Assembly (NCBI GenBank): GCA_903912525.1
Contig: CAIWHK010000056.1
Span: 1-32,553 of the forward strand
Reading direction: 5' to 3'
Source of the DNA: an uncultured bacterium
GTDB taxonomy: Bacteria > Krumholzibacteriota > Krumholzibacteriia > LZORAL124-64-63
DNA length: 32,553 nucleotides
The notes below the pieces were generated by a model. That model did no database searches, was not told the DNA's origin, and worked only from the letters and a program-made list of their open reading frames with translations. Below are positions 10,599 to 17,412 of the stretch, in pieces; position 1 is the first letter of the stretch; the number at the start of each line of letters is the position of its first letter. Both the position numbers and the translations under genes were made by a program.

Positions 10599-10627
10599 AG
10601 TGTAAGCCGCGCGCGGAACCGGGTCAA
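10599..10627 (-). promoter_or_regulatory. Predicted sigma70 promoter of alaS
   Basis: On the minus strand: -35 TTGACC (10622-10627), a 17-base spacer, and -10 TACACT (10599-10604). The predicted transcript start near 10592 leaves a leader of about 65 bases with two small GC hairpins. Confidence 0.6.
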
Positions 10628-10688
10628 CCGGCTGCGGGCGCGCGCCGCCGCGGGGGCCGACCTCCAGCGCGGAAGGCGAGGCCGGGCC

Positions 10689-11054
10689 ATGCGCCATGCG
10701 TTCCATTTGGTGGCGTCGATCCTGATGTGGATCCTCTTCGGCTGGTACTGGTACCTGGTCATGCAGCGCCAGGTCAGCGGGACGTCGCTGCGGGCCGTCG
10801 GCCTGCTGTTGATCGTCTCGGTGTTCGGCCTGCTGGGCACGATGGCCTGGGTCGCGCACAACAAGCGCCTGGCCGCCCGCAACCGACGTCGCGGATCGCC
10901 GCCGCCGGTCTCCGAGCTCCTGGCGACCGACCACGTCGGCCGCCCCCTGGCCGGCGCCGATGCCGCATCCCTGAAGGCCGCCAAGGTCGTGGTGGTCAGC
11001 CTGGACGGACAGGGCCGCAAGGTACTGACCGCGGCGCAGGGGGTGCGTGACTGA
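10689..11054 (+). CDS. Small two-helix membrane protein, PgaD-like
   Basis: This 121-residue protein has two transmembrane helices, about residues 6-25 (HLVASILMWILFGWYWYLVM) and 35-57 (AVGLLLIVSVFGLLGTMAWVAH), then a basic stretch (KRLAARNRRR) and a cytoplasmic tail of about 50 residues. Its size, two-helix layout and position directly before a PgaC-type synthase match PgaD (137 residues in E. coli), the partner that PgaC needs for poly-N-acetylglucosamine synthesis and through which c-di-GMP acts in E. coli. The assignment relies mainly on context and topology; sequence identity is not obvious by eye. GGAAGGCGAG at 10671-10680 lies eight bases upstream. Its stop overlaps the next gene's ATG as TGATG, so the two are translationally coupled. 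No convincing promoter was seen in front of it. Confidence 0.7.
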   Translation: MRHAFHLVASILMWILFGWYWYLVMQRQVSGTSLRAVGLLLIVSVFGLLGTMAWVAHNKRLAARNRRRGSPPPVSELLATDHVGRPLAGADAASLKAAKVVVVSLDGQGRKVLTAAQGVRD

Positions 11055-12322
11055 TGTCGCTGTACGACGCCATCGTCGCCTTCGAGGACACGACGTTCTA
11101 CTGGGCGCTGCTCGTCTACTTCGCGTGGTACCCGCTCACCACCAGCGCGATGTGGATCTTCACGTCGCTCGTGTTCTACCGCCGCCGCGAGGCCAACGAC
11201 TCCCAGCAGACCGACGGCTTCTACGACTGGGACGTCACGCCGGCGGTGTCGTTCGTCATCCCGGCCTTCAACGAGGAGCGCAACATCGCCCGCACGCTGG
11301 CCGGCGTGCTTGCGGTGGACTACCCGGACTTCGAGGTCGTCGTGGTCGACGACTGCTCGACCGACGGCACGCTGGCCGCCATCGAGCCGTTCCTGGCCGA
11401 CCCGCGCGTGCGGTTGGTGCGCAAGACGGTCAACGAGGGCAAGGCCATGGCCCTGAACGACGCCATCCCCGTGACCCGCGGGGAACTGCTGATGGTGCAG
11501 GATGCGGACGCCGTGCCGGCGCCGAACATCCTGCGCGTGCTGGTGCCGCACTTCCGGTTCCCTCGCTGCGCCGCCGTGACCGGCAACCCGCGCGTGGTCA
11601 ACCGCGACAGCTTCCTGGCCAAGCTGCAGTCGATCGAGTTCGCCTCGATCATCTCGATGCTGCGTCGCGCCCAGCGCGTGTGGGGCCGCATCATGACGAT
11701 GAGCGGCGTCGTCGGCATCTTCCGCCGCTCGGCCCTGTACGACGTCGGGCTCTACAGCCCCGAGATGGCCACCGAGGACATCGACCTGACCTGGCGCCTG
11801 CAGCTGCGCCACTGGGACGTGCGGTACGAGTCGCGCGCCGTCATGTGGATGCGGGTGCCGCAATCGTTCACCGGGCTGGTGCGGCAGCGACGGCGCTGGG
11901 CGCTGGGGCTCAGCCAGGTGATGTGCCGCCACTGGCGGCAGCTGCTGCACTGGAGGCATCGCCGCTTCTGGCCGGTGCTGGTCGAGGCCAGCCTGTCGGT
12001 GATCTGGGCCTACGCCTACGTGCTGCTGACCATCGTGTGGCTGGCCAGCTACATGGTTGGGTATCCCCCGGTCGGCGTCTCGCCCATCCCCAACTTCTGG
12101 GGCATGCTGGTGGCCACCGTGTGCCTGATCCAGCTGGCCACGGGCGTCATGCTGGACAACGCCTACGACAAGGACCTGAAGAAGTACTTCTTCGTCGCGG
12201 TGTTCTATCCGTTGATCTACTGGATCCTGATGGCCGTCATTACCGTGGTGACCGCGCCGCAGGGCCTTGCCGTCAACCGCCAGAAGCGGAAGATCACGCT
12301 CTGGAAACCCGTGCGGGAGTAG
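11054..12322 (+). CDS. pgaC: Processive family 2 glycosyltransferase, PgaC/IcaA-like poly-N-acetylglucosamine synthase
   Basis: This 422-residue inner-membrane glycosyltransferase polymerises a beta-linked sugar, most likely GlcNAc from UDP-GlcNAc, and moves it into the periplasm. An N-terminal membrane region (about residues 15-42) precedes a GT-A domain with all processive GT2 motifs: VVVDDCSTDG, the DADAV metal site, TEDIDLTWRLQLRHW, and RQRRRWALG (the QxxRW motif). C-terminal helices end with YPLIYWILMAVITVV and a tail KRKITLWKPVRE, which resembles the end of PgaC closely. Length agrees with PgaC (441 in E. coli). It is second in a four-gene operon: TGATG overlap with the small membrane gene and a two-base gap to the barrel gene. 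Cellulose or hyaluronan-type synthesis is less likely given the LRHW block, tail and neighbours. Product identity is inferred. Confidence 0.88.
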   Translation: MSLYDAIVAFEDTTFYWALLVYFAWYPLTTSAMWIFTSLVFYRRREANDSQQTDGFYDWDVTPAVSFVIPAFNEERNIARTLAGVLAVDYPDFEVVVVDDCSTDGTLAAIEPFLADPRVRLVRKTVNEGKAMALNDAIPVTRGELLMVQDADAVPAPNILRVLVPHFRFPRCAAVTGNPRVVNRDSFLAKLQSIEFASIISMLRRAQRVWGRIMTMSGVVGIFRRSALYDVGLYSPEMATEDIDLTWRLQLRHWDVRYESRAVMWMRVPQSFTGLVRQRRRWALGLSQVMCRHWRQLLHWRHRRFWPVLVEASLSVIWAYAYVLLTIVWLASYMVGYPPVGVSPIPNFWGMLVATVCLIQLATGVMLDNAYDKDLKKYFFVAVFYPLIYWILMAVITVVTAPQGLAVNRQKRKITLWKPVRE

Positions 12323-12324
12323 CC

Positions 12325-13674
12325 ATGCGCGCCTGCCCCTCCATCGCCCCGGGACGCGCGCCGGCCACGCTGGCGCTCATGCTGGGAATCGTGTTCGCGG
12401 TCTGTACCGTGTCCGGCGCCGCCCGGGCCACGCCGGCCGCCGTGCGCGAACAGGCCTTCGCCGCCCTGTGGAACGAGGACACCCCTGCGGCCATCACGCT
12501 GTTCCGCGAGTACCTGGCGACGCCGGACGGCGACGCCGATCGCGAGGCGCAACGCGGCCTGGCCCTGGCCTGCAGCTGGGACGGCCGGCAGGGCGAGGCG
12601 ACGGCGCTGTACCGCTCGCTGCTGGCGGCCGATCCGGCCGACGGCGATGCGCAGGTCGGCCTCGGGCGCGCCCTGCTGTGGGACAACCGCCTGCGTGAAG
12701 GCTGGCGCGTGCTGGGCGAGGCCGCCGCGGGCGGATCACCGGGCGCCGCCGCCGGCGCACGCGACGTGATGCTCACCGCGCTGGACGAATACACGCCGCC
12801 GTGGGCGGCCGGCGTCGCGACGACGTGGGATTCCGACGACCTGCATGTGGTGCGCGCGGGCGTGACGGCGACACTGCCTGCCGGCGGGGCGCTCGTCCAG
12901 TTGATGCCCTCGCACGCCTGGTACCGGCAGCCGGGGCAGCCGGATGTCGAGGCAACACGTCTGGGCGCCGGCGTGGTGACGGGGCTGGGCGCACGCACCT
13001 CGCTGCACGCCTACGGCTGGGTGGACCGCTTCTCGAGCGACGGCGACCTGCCTGCCACCGCTGCCCCGCTGGACTGGGACCAGGCCGGCGGCGACGCCTG
13101 GCTGACCTGGCTGCCGGCCCCGCGCTGGCGCGTGGACCTGGGCGCGGGTGCACAGCCGGTCGAGACCTTCCTGGCCCTCGGCAACCACCTGGTGCGCCGG
13201 CAGGGCAGCCTCTCGGTCGAGCATCGCCTGTCGAAGAACTGGTCTGCGGGCGTGGCCGGAATCGCCGGCGACTACTCCGACGGCAACCGCAGCGACCGCC
13301 TGACCCTGCGGTTGAGCTGGCTACGCGACGGCCGCTGGCGCTGGCAGGTGGGCCCGGTCGCCAACTACCTGGACTTCCGCATGCCCTACCCCGGCGGCTA
13401 TTGGGCGCCGGCCGACATGCGCAGCGGCGGTCTCGAGGCCTCGGTGCGCACGCGCGGCCGCAACGTCACGCTGCGCCTGGCCGGGTCGATCGCGCAGGAG
13501 AAGGAAGCGGGCGCCGACGCCCTGACCGTCGGCGGCGGCAGCGCGCGGGTGGGCTGGCGATTGGCCCCCGACTGGCTGCTCGCGGTCGAGGGCGGGAAAT
13601 CGCAGAGTTCCTTCGGCAGCGCCAGCGGCTACCGCCGGACGTCGCTCACGGTGGACGTGCGGGCGTTCTTCTGA
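12325..13674 (+). CDS. TPR plus outer-membrane beta-barrel protein, PgaA/YaiO-like exporter
   Basis: This 449-residue protein has a signal peptide (about residues 1-35, cleavage near GAARA). A helical TPR-like region of about 110 residues follows, with repeats such as EAQRGLALACSWDGRQGEATALYRSL and DAQVGLGRALLWDNRLREG. The remaining ~295 residues are alternating beta-strand sequence ending in a terminal Phe (VDVRAFF), the usual outer-membrane insertion signal. This order, TPR then barrel, is that of PgaA, the poly-GlcNAc export porin, and of the YaiO family. It is much shorter than PgaA of E. coli (807 residues), having only about three TPR units. GGGAG (12315-12319) precedes the ATG by five bases. 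It is the third gene of the operon, and its stop overlaps the deacetylase ATG. A role in polymer export across the outer membrane is inferred from architecture and neighbours. Confidence 0.8.
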   Translation: MRACPSIAPGRAPATLALMLGIVFAVCTVSGAARATPAAVREQAFAALWNEDTPAAITLFREYLATPDGDADREAQRGLALACSWDGRQGEATALYRSLLAADPADGDAQVGLGRALLWDNRLREGWRVLGEAAAGGSPGAAAGARDVMLTALDEYTPPWAAGVATTWDSDDLHVVRAGVTATLPAGGALVQLMPSHAWYRQPGQPDVEATRLGAGVVTGLGARTSLHAYGWVDRFSSDGDLPATAAPLDWDQAGGDAWLTWLPAPRWRVDLGAGAQPVETFLALGNHLVRRQGSLSVEHRLSKNWSAGVAGIAGDYSDGNRSDRLTLRLSWLRDGRWRWQVGPVANYLDFRMPYPGGYWAPADMRSGGLEASVRTRGRNVTLRLAGSIAQEKEAGADALTVGGGSARVGWRLAPDWLLAVEGGKSQSSFGSASGYRRTSLTVDVRAFF

Positions 13675-14732
13675 TGCCCGGGTCGCGCCACCTGCTCGCG
13701 TCCACGCGCGGCGCGCCGGCGATCGTTGCCGCCGCGCTGCTGCTGGCCCTGCCGGCGGCGATGAACGGCTGCGGCAAGCCCGGCCATGACGCCGCCGGCG
13801 CCACGACGGCCGAAGCCCACACCACCGCGATGTCGCCCGGCAACCACCTCGATCCGCCCGCGCTGGCGGGCCCCGACGTGACGCCGGCCGCGACCGGCGC
13901 GCGCGGCGTTCCCGTGCTGTGCTACCACTACTTCCGCGGCCGCTTCGCCCCCGGCTACGCCGCTCGCGTGCTCGGGTCGGTCCTGTTCGGCCTGCCCGCC
14001 CTGGGCCCCCGCGAATTCTGGACGACGCCCGCCGTGGAGTTCGAGCGCCACCTGCGCTGGCTGCAGGCCAACGATCGCCGGGTGCTGACGCTGGACGAGG
14101 TGGCCGACCTGGTCGCCGCCGGCGCGCCCCTGCCGCCCAATGCGGTGGTGCTGACGATCGACGACGCCGACCGCAGCGTCTATGAGCACGCCTTCCCCCT
14201 GTTGCGGAAGTACGGCGTGAAGGCGCACCTCTTCGTCCCTACGGCGCACGTCGGCCGCTCGTGGAGCGGGCTGCGGGTGTGCACGGAATCCCAGTTGAAG
14301 GAGATGGCCGACTCGGGGCTCGTGCTTCTGGAATCGCACACGCACGACCTCCACTACAAGGTCGAAGCCGACGGCGCCCTGTCGCCGGTCTTCCTGCACC
14401 CCGAGCGAATTGCGGCGCCGCGTCGGCACGATGCCGCGGCGCTCGGCGCGGTTCCCGCACCGCTGGCGGCGGTGGCCGACGACCTCCTGTCCAGTCGCGA
14501 GGCCATCGACCGGCTGGGCGGACGCCCCGCGCGCTGGCTGGCCTGGCCGTACGGCTTCGCTTCGCCGCAACTGGACACGGTTGCGCGCGGACTCGGCTTC
14601 CGCGGCACGGTCAGCCTGTCGCCGCACGACTTCCGCGGCGACAACCTGGCCCTGCGCGTCGGTCGCTACACGCTGACCGCCCACACGACGATGGCCCAGG
14701 TGCAGGCCATGACCCCGCCCGCAGCACCGTAG
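13674..14732 (+). CDS. Polysaccharide deacetylase, PgaB/IcaB-like (probable periplasmic or lipoprotein)
   Basis: This 352-residue exported protein has a basic N-terminus, a hydrophobic stretch (IVAAALLLALPAA) and a Cys at residue 33 in MNGC, a loose lipobox. A low-complexity Ala/Thr/Pro linker follows (to about residue 78), then one NodB-type domain opening with GVPVLCYHYF, as in PgaB. Metal and catalytic residues expected for the family are Asp163/Asp164 in LTIDDAD and the His cluster SHTHDLHY (His222, His224, His227). PARWLAWPYG matches the later conserved motif. PgaB removes a fraction of N-acetyl groups so that the polymer can leave through PgaA. Unlike E. coli PgaB (672 residues) there is no C-terminal glycoside hydrolase domain. 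The usual FDDG is changed to IDDA. Its ATG overlaps the previous stop (TGATG). A strong terminator follows. Confidence 0.85.
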   Translation: MPGSRHLLASTRGAPAIVAAALLLALPAAMNGCGKPGHDAAGATTAEAHTTAMSPGNHLDPPALAGPDVTPAATGARGVPVLCYHYFRGRFAPGYAARVLGSVLFGLPALGPREFWTTPAVEFERHLRWLQANDRRVLTLDEVADLVAAGAPLPPNAVVLTIDDADRSVYEHAFPLLRKYGVKAHLFVPTAHVGRSWSGLRVCTESQLKEMADSGLVLLESHTHDLHYKVEADGALSPVFLHPERIAAPRRHDAAALGAVPAPLAAVADDLLSSREAIDRLGGRPARWLAWPYGFASPQLDTVARGLGFRGTVSLSPHDFRGDNLALRVGRYTLTAHTTMAQVQAMTPPAAP

Positions 14733-14753
14733 GCGCCGGCCCCAGACGTCGCG

Positions 14754-14791
14754 AAGGCGGCCGTGCCCACCGGGGCACGGCCGCCTTGTTT
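14754..14791. terminator. Strong bidirectional hairpin terminator
   Basis: A perfect 15-bp inverted repeat (14754-14768 with 14773-14787), four-base loop, begins AAGG and ends CCTT followed by GTTT. It ends the Pga-like operon (stop 14732) and also lies downstream of the convergent glutamine synthetase (stop 14814). Confidence 0.85.
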
Positions 14792-14813
14792 CCATCCCGC
14801 CGGTGAACCCGGC

Positions 14814-16184
14814 CTAGAAATCGAAGTACATCGTGTACTCGTAAGGGTGCGGGCGCTTGTTGATGGCGGCGATCTCGTCGCGCTTGACCGTCAGCCAGCG
14901 CGAAATCAGCGCCTCGTCGAACACGCCACCGCGCTGCAGGAACTCGTTGTCCCGCTCCAGCGCGTCGAGCGCGTCGGCCAGCGAGCGCGGCAGGAAATCC
15001 GCAGCCTTCTTCTCGCTCGTCGGCGCGGACTCGGGCGCGAAGCCGAGGGCCACGGGGTCAACGCCCTTCTCGATGCCGTCGAGCCCCGCCAGCAGGATCG
15101 CCGAACAGCACAAGTACGGGTTGGCCGTCAGGTCGGGCGGGCGGTATTCCACGCGACGCAAGGAGGGATCCTTCACGTAGCTCGGGATGCGGATGGCGGC
15201 GCCGCGGTTGCTCTTGCCGAACGTGCGCACCGTCGGCGCCTCGAAGCCCGGCACCAGCCGCTTGTAGCTGTTCGTGCTCGGGTTCGTCAGCGCGCACAGC
15301 GCGTCCGAATGCATCAGGATGCCGCCGATGTAGCTGAGCGCCTCGCGCGACAGCTGCGCGTACCCGTTCGGGTCGTGGAAGATGTTGCGCCCGCCCTTGG
15401 TCAGGAACTGGTGCAGGTGCCAGCCGCTGCCCGCGTTGTCCAGCAGGGGCTTCGGCATGAAGGTGACCTTTAGCCCGTGCGCCTCGGCCTTGTTGAACAG
15501 GATGTACTTCGTCAGCACGGCGTGGTCGCAGGTGGTGGCCAGGTCGGCGAACCAGCCTTCGATCTCCTGCTGGCCCTGCGCCCCCACCTCGTGGTGATGG
15601 TAGCGCACGGGGATGCCGAAGTCGGCCATGCAGGCGCAGACCTCGTCGCGGAAGTCGTCGTAGCGGTCGTGCGGGTTGCAGGCGTGGTAGGCGTTCTGGT
15701 AGAAGGCCTCGCCGCTGTGGATGCGGAACGCGGCGTCGTTCGTGCCCGAGGCGTGCGCGGCTTCGGCGAAGATGTGGAACTCGTACTCGGGGCCCCAGTG
15801 CGACGTGTCGGCGATGCCCGAGTCGCGCAGCGCCTGCTCGGCCCGCCGCGCGAGGTTGCGTCCGTCCTGGCCGAACGGCGTGCGCGCATCGTCGGTCAGG
15901 TGCGCCTGCGCGAACATCGTCAGTGTCGGGCGCTTGCGGAACGGGTCCACGCACGCGGTGTCGAGGTCCGGCCGCATCACCATGTCGCTGGCCTCGACCT
16001 TCAGGAATCCGTAGCTCGATCCGTCGAAGCCGATGCCGTCGGTGCAGACGTCCTCGGTGAACCGCGAGAGCGGGAACGACAGGTGGTGCAGGCGTCCGGA
16101 CAGGTCGAGCATCTTCAGGTCGATGAACTCGATGCCGCGGGTCTCGGCTTCCTGGCGGACCTCGGCGAACGTCTTCGGGGTCAT
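14814..16184 (-). CDS. glnA: Glutamine synthetase type I, lacking the adenylylation segment
   Basis: This 456-residue cytoplasmic enzyme makes glutamine from glutamate, ammonia and ATP. Family signatures run in order: DGSSYGF near the N-terminus, GPEYEFHIF (metal Glu), HHEVGAQGQQEI, NAGSGWHLHQFL (GSGMH variant with Trp), NPSTNSYKRLVPGFEAP, RGAAIRIP and EYRPPDLTANPYL. The C-terminus ends in KRPHPYEYTMYFDF. The segment that in GSI-beta enzymes holds the adenylylated Tyr (NLYDLPPE) is replaced by sequence without a comparable Tyr (ALGFAPESAPTSEKKAADF), so control by GlnE-type adenylylation is unlikely. The ATG at 16184 is chosen because a good promoter ends 90 bases upstream; the longer open frame to 16307 would span it. 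AAAGG is present seven bases before the ATG. It is a single-gene transcript. Confidence 0.95.
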   Translation of the reverse strand: MTPKTFAEVRQEAETRGIEFIDLKMLDLSGRLHHLSFPLSRFTEDVCTDGIGFDGSSYGFLKVEASDMVMRPDLDTACVDPFRKRPTLTMFAQAHLTDDARTPFGQDGRNLARRAEQALRDSGIADTSHWGPEYEFHIFAEAAHASGTNDAAFRIHSGEAFYQNAYHACNPHDRYDDFRDEVCACMADFGIPVRYHHHEVGAQGQQEIEGWFADLATTCDHAVLTKYILFNKAEAHGLKVTFMPKPLLDNAGSGWHLHQFLTKGGRNIFHDPNGYAQLSREALSYIGGILMHSDALCALTNPSTNSYKRLVPGFEAPTVRTFGKSNRGAAIRIPSYVKDPSLRRVEYRPPDLTANPYLCCSAILLAGLDGIEKGVDPVALGFAPESAPTSEKKAADFLPRSLADALDALERDNEFLQRGGVFDEALISRWLTVKRDEIAAINKRPHPYEYTMYFDF

Positions 16185-16274
16185 GTCGGGCCTTTCGGGT
16201 GATGTCAGGCACAGGCGAAGCCAGCGCGCGCCAAGGGACAACCATGTCCATCTGCAGGTCGGCGCTGGCCGTCG

Positions 16275-16303
16275 AATATATGAGCCGGGGCCCGACAGGA
16301 CAA
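16275..16303 (-). promoter_or_regulatory. Predicted sigma70 promoter of glnA
   Basis: On the minus strand: -35 TTGTCC (16298-16303), a 17-base spacer, -10 TATATT (16275-16280). The start is predicted near 16268, giving a leader of about 84 bases. No sigma54 (GG-N10-GC with TGC) promoter was seen. The -35 box lies just past the hairpin that ends the upstream yfcH-like gene. Confidence 0.65.
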
Positions 16304-16326
16304 ACAAAGGGGCCCTGCCGGGGCCC
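16300..16326 (-). terminator. Terminator of the YfcH-like gene
   Basis: On the minus strand a GGGCCC / GGGCCC stem (16321-16326 with 16310-16315, five-base loop) is followed by CCTTTGTTTG. It lies 29 bases after the stop of the SDR gene, and its T-rich tail overlaps the -35 region of the glnA promoter. Confidence 0.65.
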
Positions 16327-16354
16327 GAAAGCAGTCAGGAGGCGGGGATGCGGA

Positions 16355-17266
16355 TCAGGCGCCGAGGAGGTCGGCCAGCGCGGCGTCGAGGTCGCCGTGC
16401 TCGAAGCGGAACCCGGCCGCCCGCAGCGCCGACGGGACGGCCCGCTGGCTGGCCAGGACGAGCTCCGACTTGCGCCCGAGAAGCAGCCGCAACGCGAAGG
16501 CCGGCACTGCCAGCGGCGCCGCTTTGCCCAGGCGGCGGGCCAGGATCGCGGTGAACTCGGCCTGGCGCGGCGGGTCCGGGACCACGGCGTTGACGGGGCC
16601 CGCAAGGCCGGGGCGGTCCAGGACGAAGAGGATGGCGCGCGCCAGGTCGCCGCCGTGGATCCACGGCACGTACTGCCGGCCGCTGCCCAGGTGCCCGCCC
16701 AGGCCCGTCCGCAGCGACCCCACGAGCTTCGGCAGCATCCCGCCGGCGGGGTCCAGCACGGCGCCAATGCGGACCAGGACGACGCGCACGGATTCGCGCT
16801 CCGCCTCGCGGGCGGCGTTCTCCCACTCGACGGCCAGCCGCGCCAGGAAGCCGTCTCCCGGAGGGGCGTTCTCGGCCAGGGCGCGGTCGCCCTGGTCACC
16901 GTAATAGCCGGCCGCCGACGCGCTCACCAGGGTGACCGGGTGATCGGCCTCGGCAATCGCCGCCACCAGGTTTCGGGTACCTGCCAGCCGGGAGCGGCGG
17001 ATGCGCCGAAGCTTGCCGCGCGTCCACAGGCCCTCGCCCACCGACTCGCCGGCCAGGTTGATGACGGCATCGGCCTCGCGGACGCGATCCTGCCACGGGC
17101 CGCCGACCGCCGGGTCGCCCTCGCAGGCCTCGACCCCCGCCGGGAGCTTCGCCGAAGCCGCGGCCGGATCCCGCGTCAGGCACGTGACCTGGTCACCGCG
17201 CGCGGCCAGCAGGCCCACCACGCGGCGCCCCACCAGTCCCGTCCCGCCTGTCACGAAGATCCGCAT
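16355..17266 (-). CDS. SDR-family epimerase-like protein, YfcH/SDR39U1 type
   Basis: This 303-residue protein is an extended short-chain dehydrogenase/reductase-like Rossmann protein. The N-terminus MRIFVTGGTGLVGRRV carries the nucleotide-binding GxxGxxG (residues 7-13). NLAGESVGEGLWT and SASAAGYYGD are highly typical of the YfcH group (TIGR01777), and WIHGGDLARAI plus the C-terminal helical block (DUF1731-like, ALRAAGFRFEHGDLDAAL) complete the match. The group has no firmly known substrate. The YYG motif stands where classical SDRs have YxxxK, and no Lys follows in the usual place. The ATG is chosen because the Rossmann strand begins there and a G-rich stretch (GGGGGGACGGG) precedes it. It is upstream of glnA in the same direction but separated by a terminator and a promoter, so not an operon with it. 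Confidence 0.9.
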   Translation of the reverse strand: MRIFVTGGTGLVGRRVVGLLAARGDQVTCLTRDPAAASAKLPAGVEACEGDPAVGGPWQDRVREADAVINLAGESVGEGLWTRGKLRRIRRSRLAGTRNLVAAIAEADHPVTLVSASAAGYYGDQGDRALAENAPPGDGFLARLAVEWENAAREAERESVRVVLVRIGAVLDPAGGMLPKLVGSLRTGLGGHLGSGRQYVPWIHGGDLARAILFVLDRPGLAGPVNAVVPDPPRQAEFTAILARRLGKAAPLAVPAFALRLLLGRKSELVLASQRAVPSALRAAGFRFEHGDLDAALADLLGA

Positions 17267-17352
17267 GCCCGTCCCCCCGGTGGCCGCGGCGACTTGCCGG
17301 CGGCGATCGGCCCGCACGATAAGCGAAGCCCCCCGTGGTGTCCACCCGACGG

Positions 17353-17381
17353 TTGCCGCGCCCGGCGCCGGGCGCGATAAT
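17353..17381 (+). promoter_or_regulatory. Predicted sigma70 promoter of the crotonase-fold gene
   Basis: -35 TTGCCG (17353-17358), a 17-base spacer, -10 GATAAT (17376-17381). The predicted start near 17388 leaves about 25 bases of leader with GGGAG six bases before the ATG at 17413. This rules out the in-frame ATG at 17335. Confidence 0.6.
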
Positions 17382-17412
17382 GGGCGCCTACGTCCGCAAC
17401 CGGGAGAAGACG

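Noticed and set aside
16185-16307. N-terminal extension of glutamine synthetase
   Set aside because: The added residues do not resemble the family, and the glnA promoter lies inside this stretch.
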